Source: CAYUWG01 sp964448285
Lineage (GTDB): Bacteria; Bacteroidota; Ignavibacteria; SZUA-365
Direction of reading: 5' to 3'
NCBI GenBank assembly: GCA_964448285.1
Contig: CAYUWG010000024.1
Coordinates: forward strand, 1-51,006
DNA length: 51,006 nucleotides
Below the pieces are notes generated by a model. It did no database searches and was not told the origin of the DNA. It saw only the letters and a program-made list of their open reading frames with translations. The position numbers and the translations under genes were made by a program. Shown here one piece after another: positions 19,335-27,836 of this stretch. The stretch's first letter is position 1, and every line of letters begins with the position of its first letter.

Positions 19335-19991
19335 TCACTCTAACAGTGAACGATACTTCACCGCAAACTTGATGAGCGCATAGACACCGGTGATCTTCAG
19401 CTTCGAGCAGATGTGCGCGCGATGGTTATCGACAGTTCGTGAGCTGATCCCGATGGCTTCTGATATTTCTTTCGTCGTCCTGTCCTCAGCGACGAGACGA
19501 AGGACTCTTTTCTCCATGTTCGAGAGCAAGTGCAAACCGAGACGATCGCGAAGTTGTGATTGCGATTCTGTCTTTCCTCGTAGAGCCGCAGAGGTCATCG
19601 CAGAACTAACATAGATTTCACCTTCCGCAACTTTACCGATCCCGCGAACGATTTCCAGTATCGCGCTGTCTTTTAAGATGTAGCCCATCGCGCCTGCTTC
19701 CATCACTTCATTGTACAGGTCTTCGTCCTCATACATCGTTAAGATGATGATAGAGACAGGCAGATTCTTTTTCAGGACCTCCCGCGTGACATCTAAGCCG
19801 CTGAGCTTCGGCATTTCGATATCCAACACCGCTACCGACGGAAGATGTTGTGTGATGAGTGCAAGCGCCTGCTCACCGTCCTCCGCGTCAGCAAGCACGG
19901 TGAATTGCGCCTGTGACTCGATGATATCCCGTAAACCCTTTCGAAAAACCGGATGGTCGTCCGCAATGATGATCGTCGTTTCTCGCTTCAC
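19335..19991 (-). CDS. NarL/FixJ-family response regulator
   Basis: 218 residues. The receiver domain (1-125) has the acidic pair in IIADDHPVFRKG, phospho-acceptor Asp in VAVLDIEMPKLSG (about residue 56), Thr in IIILTMYEDE and Lys in YILKDSA. The LuxR-type HTH (about 150-215) reads TKEISEAIGISSRTVDNHRAHICSKL. It should be phosphorylated by a NarX/LiaS-type sensor and act as a dimeric transcription factor. The gene just upstream on the same strand (20038-20165) is only the 3' stump of such a sensor kinase, so this regulator has lost its adjacent partner. It may now be an orphan, or may be fed by another kinase or small phosphodonor. Confidence 0.93.
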   Translation of the reverse strand: MKRETTIIIADDHPVFRKGLRDIIESQAQFTVLADAEDGEQALALITQHLPSVAVLDIEMPKLSGLDVTREVLKKNLPVSIIILTMYEDEDLYNEVMEAGAMGYILKDSAILEIVRGIGKVAEGEIYVSSAMTSAALRGKTESQSQLRDRLGLHLLSNMEKRVLRLVAEDRTTKEISEAIGISSRTVDNHRAHICSKLKITGVYALIKFAVKYRSLLE

Positions 19992-20037
19992 AGTTTTTTC
20001 GCTTGCATAAGAACTATCGCGATGATCCGTCTTGCGA

Positions 20038-20165
20038 TCACGCGTTCCCGACGGAACTCTTTATTGGTAATTCAATCGAAACACGGACGCCTCCACCCGG
20101 CGCCGTCGTGATGAGCATATGACCTCCTAACATCTCTGCCCGCTCACGCATGAGCACAGAGTGAT
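20038..20165 (-). pseudogene. 3' remnant of NarL-type sensor histidine kinase
   Basis: Reading the minus strand from 20151 gives MRERAEMLGGHMLITTAPGG, then VRVSIELPIK and a stop at 20038. This is the end of a HATPase domain as found in NarX/DevS/LiaS-type kinases (the usual form is GMRERAEMLGG followed by a GGG-T-V strand). Everything before the MRER block is missing: upstream codons read NNHSVL, which does not match the expected GLxG block, and beyond about 20165 the sequence is unrelated. It lies 46 bp upstream of its response regulator, the usual order. The break coincides with the edge of the type III-like restriction-modification cassette. I searched 27.57-27.84 kb by eye for the missing 5' part and did not find it, so insertion probably went with deletion. 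Confidence 0.8.
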
Positions 20166-20223
20166 TGTTCTATTTTTGGGACGGCCCTGTCATTCTGAGA
20201 ACTCGTGAAAGTTTCCTTGTGCC

Positions 20224-20664
20224 TTACAACTCCAACACCTTCAACGACTCCTCGCCAAACTGCGAGATGACCCGCACCGCAACTTTCTGACCTTTCTTTT
20301 TGATCTCAATAGGGTGGGAGATGTGTCCGTACAGACGTTCGAACGATTCATCGTCGACTTCAATTCGTAAGGTCGATTCCACTTTCCGTTTTGTTTTGCT
20401 GAGCGAAAGACGCGTGAGCCCTTTCTTCCAACTATCGAAATCATCCTTCTTGTCGCTGCCACAGAAAAATGCCTGCTTTACAACGAAGTTGCTTCCGTCA
20501 TAGTCGTCATCCAGCATCCAGTATGCAATCTCATGCACGTCGCGGGATTTCACCTCATCCTGTATGGGATCGTAAATATCGAGACCGCGTATTTCGATCT
20601 GAACCGACTTGCCTTTTTTGATTGGTGCAATGTCCGGCTCTCCGATGGTCACAAAGGATGCGGC
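20224..20664 (-). pseudogene. C-terminal part of the type III-like Mod, separated by an in-frame TAG
   Basis: This stretch continues the mod frame directly after its TAG (minus strand 20667-20665). The codons after the stop read AASF, then a GTG at 20652 that could restart translation of 142 residues (VTIGEPDIAPIKKG to VLEL). The content matches the normal C-terminal domain of Mod proteins in this family as I remember it: GEPDI, an EIRGxDxYDP strand, AYWMLDDDYDGSNFVVKQAFF, and a final VISQFGEESLKVLEL strand. It therefore looks like the tail of one protein rather than a separate gene. It may be lost, made as a second polypeptide from the GTG, or joined by readthrough. Confidence 0.8.
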
Positions 20665-22755
20665 CTACTTGTCCTTTTTCAACAATCCCTCCTGCATCAG
20701 ATCATCGTGCATGCGGACCTTGCTGACTTCGAAAGTGCCAAAGCTCGCGGTCACGCTTTGCGTGGCGATCTCGCTTTCGAAGGAGAAGCCGAGGATGAGC
20801 AGCCAGTCGGCGTCGCCGCGACTGCGGCACTCCTTGATGGCCTCGTTGACGGCAAGCTTGCTGACCGTGCCGAACTTCGGGCCGATGTGGATGTACGCTT
20901 TTCGCTCGCCTTTCTTTGCTTGATAATACCCCTCCGCGTGGATGTATGAACTACCGAGCGGTTCGATGCGCGTGAAGACAGCTTTCTCTTCCTTGCGGCC
21001 GGTCTTGACTCCGGCGGAGGTGAGATGATCGAAGACTTTCTGTTCGAAGTTATCCTCCATTCTGTGTGACTGTTCCACTTCCTCCGGCATGAGGGGATTG
21101 AGGCTTTGCAACGTCTCGACGGTAAACGGCCCGGAGACACGAAGCTTCTTGTTATCCACCTGCGGCTGGTCGTAGAGCGTTTCTTCCTGTGCGGGTTCGT
21201 CGTTTGCGAGACTCTTGAGCGTGATGTGCGGGACTTTCCTGTAGATGAAGCCGTGCCGGAGGTCCTGGCCTTTCTCGTCGTAGAGGGTGTAGTGCGGATA
21301 GACGGCGCTCATGAGACGCTGTTTGGCGATGTTGAGCGCAATGCGGGAGGTGTCCGTTGTGATCCAGCGTCTGCCCCATTGCTCGGCGACATACGCCGTT
21401 GTGCCGCTACCGCACGTCGGATCGAGCACGAGGTCGCCAGGGTCGGTGGTCATCAGGATGCAGCGTTCAATTATCCTGATTGCAGTCTGAACCACGTACA
21501 GTTTATTTGAGGCAAAACCGCTTTCGATCGTGTCCGTCCAAACGTTTGTTAGACGTGAGAACGGGAAATCATCCAGATACACAACAAACCTAAGACTGTT
21601 GCCGATTGCCAGAAACCTCTTCGCTTTTCGTAACCTCTCGATGCCATCTGGTGTCGTTGACCAACCTCGCTTTGGTGTGAAGCTCTTTCCCTCAAACTCA
21701 ACGGGAAATCTTGCCGCCTCACTTCCGCTTGCAGACTCTAAGGCGCGATGAGTAAACACTCGTTCTCCTGATGTGGCTTCCCCAGCTATTGAAATCCGTC
21801 TCCGGCTGCCATCAGACGATTCAGCCCACAAATCTTGAGATCGTGCCGCCCAACCTCCGTCACCAAGCAGGAGCTCCCTCATCTTAAGTTCTTCACTGCT
21901 CTTAGCGTACCAAAGCAGGTAATCGTTTACAGATGGAACACCGGCGGTGGTTTGTGCACCTCCTCGATGGAATGCTACTTGGACAACAAAATTCTCACTC
22001 CCAAACACCTCATCCATCACGCTCCGTACGAGGTGAATGTTCTCGTCGGAGATTTGTACAAAGCATGAGCCGCTCGGCGTGAGAAGTTCCTTCGCTACGA
22101 GCAACCGGTCCCGTAGGTAAGAGAGGTATGTGTGTATGCCGTCGATCCACGTGTCGCGGTACGCCTTTATCACCTCCGGCTCGCCGCTTACGTCTTCGTC
22201 CTTTTCGCCAACGGTGCGGTTGTTGAGTTTCATCTGCCAGTTGCTTTTGTACGCGATGCCGTAGGGCGGGTCCATGTACACCATCTGCACTTTGCCTGCC
22301 ATCCCTTCGCGTTCGAGAAGCGAGGTCATGGTGAGAAGCGAGTCGCCCAAGATCATCCGGTTCTTCCAGTCGTCCTGGTGCTTGTAATAGCTGCCGGGTT
22401 TTTCGGCTTCCTCCACTTTGATCATGCCGTTGAACTCGGTGATGAGCGAGATCTGGTCGGGGTTTGTCTCGGTGTAGCGATAGAGATTCTTGATGAGCAT
22501 CTCCGGTGAGATGTGCTCGTGCCGGTAGAGCGAGCGAATATCCACCGAGAGCAGTTCCTCGCGGTTGTCGTTGCCGTATTTGTTGAGCCAGAAAAGCTCG
22601 GGGTCTTGTCCGCGATGAACGACCGGGTTAAGAGGAAACTCAGCAGACGTTTTCTCTTTCACCTTCGGGTTGGATTGCTCGTAGCCCGCCTCTTCTTTGG
22701 AAGGAATGTGCGGGCGTTTGTCGGAGTGCTTGAAGGATGAGACGGACATGGGCAT
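20665..22755 (-). CDS. mod: Type III-like DNA methyltransferase (Mod), stops early at an internal amber codon
   Basis: 696 residues to the TAG; the full frame would be 843. This is a beta-class amino-methyltransferase: catalytic motif IV DPPY at 162-165 (MVYMDPPYGIAYKS) comes before the AdoMet-binding motif I DPTCGSGTT at 445-453, with a target-recognition-like region between them. It should transfer methyl from S-adenosylmethionine to N6-adenine or N4-cytosine in a short asymmetric site and guide the Res subunit. The methyltransferase core is complete before the stop; what is cut off is the last 145 residues. The start ATGCCCATG lacks a clear ribosome-binding site and lies 175 bp after the AlbA gene. 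Third gene of a res-AlbA-mod operon. The recognition sequence cannot be predicted. Confidence 0.88.
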   Translation of the reverse strand: MPMSVSSFKHSDKRPHIPSKEEAGYEQSNPKVKEKTSAEFPLNPVVHRGQDPELFWLNKYGNDNREELLSVDIRSLYRHEHISPEMLIKNLYRYTETNPDQISLITEFNGMIKVEEAEKPGSYYKHQDDWKNRMILGDSLLTMTSLLEREGMAGKVQMVYMDPPYGIAYKSNWQMKLNNRTVGEKDEDVSGEPEVIKAYRDTWIDGIHTYLSYLRDRLLVAKELLTPSGSCFVQISDENIHLVRSVMDEVFGSENFVVQVAFHRGGAQTTAGVPSVNDYLLWYAKSSEELKMRELLLGDGGWAARSQDLWAESSDGSRRRISIAGEATSGERVFTHRALESASGSEAARFPVEFEGKSFTPKRGWSTTPDGIERLRKAKRFLAIGNSLRFVVYLDDFPFSRLTNVWTDTIESGFASNKLYVVQTAIRIIERCILMTTDPGDLVLDPTCGSGTTAYVAEQWGRRWITTDTSRIALNIAKQRLMSAVYPHYTLYDEKGQDLRHGFIYRKVPHITLKSLANDEPAQEETLYDQPQVDNKKLRVSGPFTVETLQSLNPLMPEEVEQSHRMEDNFEQKVFDHLTSAGVKTGRKEEKAVFTRIEPLGSSYIHAEGYYQAKKGERKAYIHIGPKFGTVSKLAVNEAIKECRSRGDADWLLILGFSFESEIATQSVTASFGTFEVSKVRMHDDLMQEGLLKKDK

Positions 22756-22930
22756 TACAGGGAATGTGGATGAGACGAGTTTCTATTGACGGGTTTTATG
22801 AACGGGAAATGGATTATATGTGGTGATTTCGGGTGACTTATGTTTTTTTCGGATGAATTAAATCGTTGAATTCGAGCAGTTTCGAAGGTTTTAGAACAGT
22901 TCATAGACATGTGTCAATAGAATTTATGTT

Positions 22931-24568
22931 TTATTCGGCCAGCCGATATCGAGCGGCTTTCCTCGTTCCTGATCGGTGAAGAACTCCTTCATCTGTCATC
23001 CTGTACAGCAGGTGCTGGACTTTATTGCGTGGGATTTCCAATCCGATACGCTCGTGTACTTGACCGATTCGACTCTGTGGATAGATGCGCAGGTCGGTGA
23101 CGATAAGCTCCCGGAGGCGATACTCTTCAATGGATTTCAATGTGGTTTTTCCTTTGTACCCGATCTGTCGTAAGACATCCGGGTTCACGGAATACTGTGT
23201 TCCTTTCGTCCTGCCGCGTGATACAAGTAGCTTGTGTTGGAGAAGACCATCGAGCCATCCGTTCAGTTCAGCGGAATCCTTCAAGGCCAAAATCCTGCGA
23301 AGTTCGATCAATGAAAGCGTGTTGTGCTGCGCGATGATACCGAGCGCGATCAATTCCTTTTGCCTGAGTTGAAAGTCCCGCGAGATTTTATCCATCAAAC
23401 GAACAGCCTCCGAATGAAGCATTTTTCCGAACACCTTTACTTTGACACGATCATCCCTATCCTCCACAATGGGAAGTTTTTTCCCTCCGGCAAGGAGCAC
23501 TTCATAAATTTTGTCGTACCCCGATCCCTCGCGCTCCATGAGCTTCAGGTCATAAAAGACTTTCGCAAGGTGCTCGTTACGCCTGACGGATTGATGGAGG
23601 ATGTTATCGGGATTGACTCCGAGTGGAAGCCGGCCGGGATTATGCACTTCCAGTCGGTCTGTATAGTGATTGATATAGATGTCTCCGGCGGTGGTATATG
23701 GGCGATGAACAAGGGCATTGGCGACCAGTTCACGTACAACCTGCTCGTCGTAAATGGGCACGTTCTGTCGGAAAATTCCATCTGGAATTTCAATGGATTC
23801 CTTCCAGTCAGAGAGTGAGCGTATGGCGTCAAGAAGTTCGATGGGGTTTTTCGTGTAGTCGTCGAAGACTTCCTTCCGGATTTTTTCCTCCCTCTCGTTG
23901 TAGCGAATGAATTGAATACACGGGGAGTATCGCAGAGCTTTTCGATCCTGCGTCAATCCAATCCACAGAATGCCGAGATTGGTCAGGTAACCATCCGCAG
24001 TGAAAGAGTAATAGTTGAGCAGTTCATCATCTGATTTCTCTTTGACAAAATCAGAGACGCGATCTGAATTTCGAATACCGTGAAAGAATGCATGAAGCTT
24101 GTACTCATCAACTCTTGTCCTTGGAATTCTTGCCGTCGTTTGGAGCTCCCATACGAAGGCGTTTTTCTCGGCCGCAAGACGAACGATTTGATCAGGCGGA
24201 ACAGGTTGGCATGAGTCGGATACTCGCATGAAATATCGACCGTCAGTTGTCGACGCAATCGTTTGAGCGCTATGAAGCACCTGCATTTGAATATACTGGC
24301 CGCCATTCACAGAGGTCTCAATCGTAGGAGTTGTGATCCCGACGTTGACTGTCAATTGCGGAATTCTTCTGCGGAGTTCCTGAATGAGATCAGGCTCAAT
24401 CACCTGACTGCCTTCTGGCTGATCAGCGTGCTTCTCAATGCCGATAAGAATTGTCCCGCCCCTTGAATTCGCCATGCAAACACAATCCTTGGCAAGTTCC
24501 TGCCAATCAGCCCTCTTGCCTGTGATGACACGCAGTGATTTCTTCTCTATAGCATCAGTCTCGTTCAT
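22931..24568 (-). CDS. AlbA_2 / GHKL-type ATP-binding protein within the restriction-modification operon
   Basis: 545 residues. The N-terminal 1-115 is a Schlafen AlbA_2 domain (WQELAKDCVCMANSRGGTILIGI), a fold linked to nucleic-acid binding or cleavage. Residues about 270-360 form a Bergerat-type ATP-binding module common in COG2865 proteins: RELVANALVHRPY (N-box), then VHNPGRLPLGV and EGSGYDKIYE. The C-terminal 130 residues look like two winged-helix units (LSLIELRRILALKDSAELNGWLDGLL and the final block ending YRLAE). Its ATG overlaps the res stop by four bases (ATGA), so it is translationally coupled to res. Proteins like this recur in defence loci, but the exact job is not established; regulator or extra effector of the system is plausible. 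It appears intact. Confidence 0.88.
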   Translation of the reverse strand: MNETDAIEKKSLRVITGKRADWQELAKDCVCMANSRGGTILIGIEKHADQPEGSQVIEPDLIQELRRRIPQLTVNVGITTPTIETSVNGGQYIQMQVLHSAQTIASTTDGRYFMRVSDSCQPVPPDQIVRLAAEKNAFVWELQTTARIPRTRVDEYKLHAFFHGIRNSDRVSDFVKEKSDDELLNYYSFTADGYLTNLGILWIGLTQDRKALRYSPCIQFIRYNEREEKIRKEVFDDYTKNPIELLDAIRSLSDWKESIEIPDGIFRQNVPIYDEQVVRELVANALVHRPYTTAGDIYINHYTDRLEVHNPGRLPLGVNPDNILHQSVRRNEHLAKVFYDLKLMEREGSGYDKIYEVLLAGGKKLPIVEDRDDRVKVKVFGKMLHSEAVRLMDKISRDFQLRQKELIALGIIAQHNTLSLIELRRILALKDSAELNGWLDGLLQHKLLVSRGRTKGTQYSVNPDVLRQIGYKGKTTLKSIEEYRLRELIVTDLRIYPQSRIGQVHERIGLEIPRNKVQHLLYRMTDEGVLHRSGTRKAARYRLAE

Positions 24569-27567
24569 TTCAGCGAGGCGATTTTCTCTTTCAGTAGCTT
24601 CTTGATGTCACGAATATCTCCTGCGATTTCAATGAAGGCCCATTCATCGTAGCCATACTTTTCACGGACGGCATTCACCGCTGGAAGCCAACGGTTTTCC
24701 ACATACCATTTCTTCTCGGCCTTGTCGTCGTTCATCCCCGTTATTTCAATGATGAGATTGACGGAGCGTTTACCGACCTTGCATCGGGCTATGAAATCCG
24801 GTTCGTACATCGGGTTGTCCTTCCCATCCTTGCAGTATGGGACTTTGAAATCGAGGAATGCATTCTTCACATACGACTGGACCTGGGGATGGAGTTCATC
24901 CAACGTTTTCGCCGCAATCTGTTCCCATGATTTTGTATCTGCCACGACCAGGTTCACGTGACTATGCTTGGTCGGGTACACCTCACGGGTCGTTTCTCCA
25001 TGCACGTATTTCGTCGATCCGAATTTACTGTAATGGCTGAACACGGGAAAGATGATGTCAGTCTTTTGGGACTCAGCGTTGATGCCGCGAGTGATATGCT
25101 CACACACCGCCTTCGGGTCGTAGTATATGATCATGTTCTTGAACGCATCCCCTATGATCCGAATTTTCGTGTCGAACCATTCCTCGACAACATTTCGCAA
25201 CGCCTTGAAATGAAAGAAGAACGGATTCCCGTCGTCATCGGTGTAATGTTGTGAAATCAGATATTTTGTAAGCAAAAATACGACTTCCTGCATGCGCTTC
25301 GCCTTCGTTTGTTCGAGTGTCAGCAGTTCCTTCTCCGGCGAAAAAGCGTTCTTCATGATCGTGTATTCGGGATACTTCGAGCCGTCTATTTCAAATGGTT
25401 CTATCTTCGTATAGTCAGCTCTGATGATAGCGTTCGTCGATTCGATTCGATAGCCTGTCAGATTCGGGAAGATGATTTCATATTTCTTTTCCCGCTCCTC
25501 CATGGCAAAGATGCGCTTGACATCAACGCGGTTTTGTGTTGATCCCTGCGAACCTTTGCGGAAAAACGTAAACGGTACACCGGCGACTTGCGCATATTCC
25601 GGACTGAACTTGCCATCTTTCCCCACATGATAATCGACGCGGCGCAATGCCCTCCCGACGACCTGTTCACAGAGCAATTGAGAACCGAATGCGCGCAAGC
25701 CGAGAACGTGTGTCACCGTATTTGCATCCCACCCTTCCGTCAGCATGGAAACGGAAACAACGCAACGGATGTGAGCACCGAGCATTCCGACTTTTCCGAC
25801 CGTGTTCACCACCTCTCTCAAAAGATCAGCATCGTTGAGCTTCTCGACTGATTTGTCCGGATGGAGAATTCGATAGTCCACCTTGAACTGTTCGATTTCC
25901 TTTTCAAAGATCTTCTTGAAGCGCACGTCGATCTGTTCGGAATTCTCCAGAGCATCGGAATCGATGAGCAGTGTCGGTGTTTTCGAAAGCGGTTGTTTTG
26001 TCAAACCATCGAAGTTGTCGAACAAATCCAGGTGTCCATTCACCACCTGTGTTGATCCCTCTTTGTCTGTGATTTCGTATCCTGCGATATACTTGAATAC
26101 TTCCGACGAGACGTTGGTGTTGTTGCATACGACGATGAAGACCGGCGGGTGTTCGAAGAGTCCTCTGTATCGATCATACTCTTTCTGATAATTCGAGTAC
26201 ATCTGATCGAGGGCAATCTTCAATAGTGGCGGCAGTTTTGGGTGACCCTCGAGCTTCTTTTTTTTCGCGCCCATCTTTGGAAGATCATTTTTCACATGCT
26301 CATACAGGTTGGATAGTTTCGGCGCATCCAACTGATGCGTGGGGTCTTCTTCAGGAAGGAAGGGAATCTTCACAAGGCCGGATTCGATCGCCTCCACCAG
26401 TCCAAAATCACTGACGATCCAGGGGAAGAGTGTATAGGGGTCATACCCAGAACCCTGTAGATAATAGGGTGTCGCACTCAAGTCGTAGACATGACGCAGT
26501 TTGAAACGTTTGCTTATTTCAGCGAGTCCCGTTACCCAAATTGCCGCGCGCTTGTTTTCTTCTTCCGGATTATCATCCTCGCTACGTCGCTTTTTTCCAT
26601 TGGACTTCGGGAGGTAACAATGGTGTCCTTCGTCGTTCAGGACAAGCAACCGTGAGCCTTGTTTCAATTTCCCCAGAACACGTTTGAGCAGTCTCGAATA
26701 ATCCTCTATCGCATCACTTTTATCAGATCCGGTTTTGCCATCGAAGGGACTTTTCTTGTTGCCCTGAAGTGTTCTTCGCTCCAGTGAGTGTCTGTTTGTG
26801 ATCACCAAACGGGCGTTCAACCCTGCCAAGCGACTTTCGTATTGCTTGTTTCTTGGTACAAGATCACGGATGCGATAGTAATCCCGACTTTGATGTCTGT
26901 CACTCTCTGTATCCACGAACAACACGCTGAGTCTGTCTCGGATCGTAATTCCTGGCGCCACGATCAGAAAGAAGTCAACAAACCTGGTATCGCCCCGGTA
27001 TTCCAGACGATTGAAATAGTGATACAGTATCTGCATCGCCATGACAACGGTCTTCCCGCTCCCTGTTGCCATCTTGAAAGCGAGCCTTGGGAGGTTGAAC
27101 GAATGATCCTCCCTTGATACGATGCGCGCTTCACTCAAAACCGTCATGATGTGTTGACCGACGTTGGATCGATCAGCGATTTCGTTCAACCAGATTGTTG
27201 TTTCGATGGCTTCTCGCTGCGCGAAAAATAGCCTGTTTATCCTCTGAGGATTTAGAAACCAGTAGGCTAACAGTTCCTTGGTCACACGTGTTGTTTCTGG
27301 ATAATTATTTTTCCTCCATTTCCCAACTTCCCTTCGGAGAAGATTTACAACATGGTCTTGGTATTGCAGCGCAAGATCGCTGATACCAAGCAAGGACGTT
27401 TGCTGTTTTTGGCTAATGGGAATTGGCGCTACAATGGGAATGAACGGGCGTCTCCCTTTTTGAACATCTTCATAATCCAAACGTCCGTCGAGGTCTGTAC
27501 CATAATATTGCGATGGTTCATCGTAGGGCGAGTTGAGTATTGGATTCTTTTCTAAAAGCTTTGCCAT
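24565..27567 (-). CDS. res: Type III-like restriction endonuclease subunit (Res), helicase-nuclease
   Basis: 1000 residues. Superfamily 2 helicase motor: Walker A ATGSGKT at 167-173, motif II NDEGHH at 311-316 (DExH class), motif III SATP at 364-367, and motif VI region VVGRALRR around 650. The C-terminus carries a PD-(D/E)xK-type nuclease: PDF at 923-925 and the strand NLIIEITG with Glu near 941. The third position has Thr where the classic ETKG lysine would be; a lysine follows in DDKAEKK. As I recall, this subfamily commonly reads E-V-T-G, so it is probably active. Res uses ATP to move along DNA and cut together with Mod. First gene of the operon; the start is ATG at 27567. Confidence 0.9.
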   Translation of the reverse strand: MAKLLEKNPILNSPYDEPSQYYGTDLDGRLDYEDVQKGRRPFIPIVAPIPISQKQQTSLLGISDLALQYQDHVVNLLRREVGKWRKNNYPETTRVTKELLAYWFLNPQRINRLFFAQREAIETTIWLNEIADRSNVGQHIMTVLSEARIVSREDHSFNLPRLAFKMATGSGKTVVMAMQILYHYFNRLEYRGDTRFVDFFLIVAPGITIRDRLSVLFVDTESDRHQSRDYYRIRDLVPRNKQYESRLAGLNARLVITNRHSLERRTLQGNKKSPFDGKTGSDKSDAIEDYSRLLKRVLGKLKQGSRLLVLNDEGHHCYLPKSNGKKRRSEDDNPEEENKRAAIWVTGLAEISKRFKLRHVYDLSATPYYLQGSGYDPYTLFPWIVSDFGLVEAIESGLVKIPFLPEEDPTHQLDAPKLSNLYEHVKNDLPKMGAKKKKLEGHPKLPPLLKIALDQMYSNYQKEYDRYRGLFEHPPVFIVVCNNTNVSSEVFKYIAGYEITDKEGSTQVVNGHLDLFDNFDGLTKQPLSKTPTLLIDSDALENSEQIDVRFKKIFEKEIEQFKVDYRILHPDKSVEKLNDADLLREVVNTVGKVGMLGAHIRCVVSVSMLTEGWDANTVTHVLGLRAFGSQLLCEQVVGRALRRVDYHVGKDGKFSPEYAQVAGVPFTFFRKGSQGSTQNRVDVKRIFAMEEREKKYEIIFPNLTGYRIESTNAIIRADYTKIEPFEIDGSKYPEYTIMKNAFSPEKELLTLEQTKAKRMQEVVFLLTKYLISQHYTDDDGNPFFFHFKALRNVVEEWFDTKIRIIGDAFKNMIIYYDPKAVCEHITRGINAESQKTDIIFPVFSHYSKFGSTKYVHGETTREVYPTKHSHVNLVVADTKSWEQIAAKTLDELHPQVQSYVKNAFLDFKVPYCKDGKDNPMYEPDFIARCKVGKRSVNLIIEITGMNDDKAEKKWYVENRWLPAVNAVREKYGYDEWAFIEIAGDIRDIKKLLKEKIASLK

Positions 27568-27836
27568 TCGTCATTAATTGAGATCAGTGGAAATCAAAAG
27601 ACAGCAGCCGAAGCCGCGCTATGTTCGTTCGTCAGTTTCTCAGTAAATGTTGTCCTTCAGTTTGTTCATGCCATAAGAGCATTCGCCGGCCAGAAGATTG
27701 AACGAAATGAATTTGAATGCAAATCACGCTTCGCTGTTGCAAAGGCAAGTTTGCCATCGCCTCCATTCCACATGAAGAGAACTCCAGGCATTACTCCTTC
27801 AACAAAAGCTCCCGACATTTGGGCGTGAACTATCCC
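27568..27836. other. Right edge of defence island 1; one candidate small ORF
   Basis: This 269-bp gap lies between the res start and the DUF5683 stop. It should contain the promoter for res and the right junction of the island. The only coding candidate is a 50-codon frame on the minus strand, 27818-27666, beginning MSGAFVEGVM and ending FWPANALMA. It has no clear ribosome-binding site and I do not recognise it. No inverted or direct repeats matching the left edge near 20165 were found by eye. Confidence 0.4.

Noticed and set aside
20224..20652. Independent 142-codon gene starting at GTG
   Set aside because: It is in the same frame as mod and continues its conserved C-terminal domain; treated as the tail of mod after the TAG.
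20160..27600. Integrative element with attachment sites at the edges of defence island 1
   Set aside because: No integrase, no matching repeats at the edges, and the nearest tRNA is beyond the DUF5683 gene; only the broken kinase supports an insertion.
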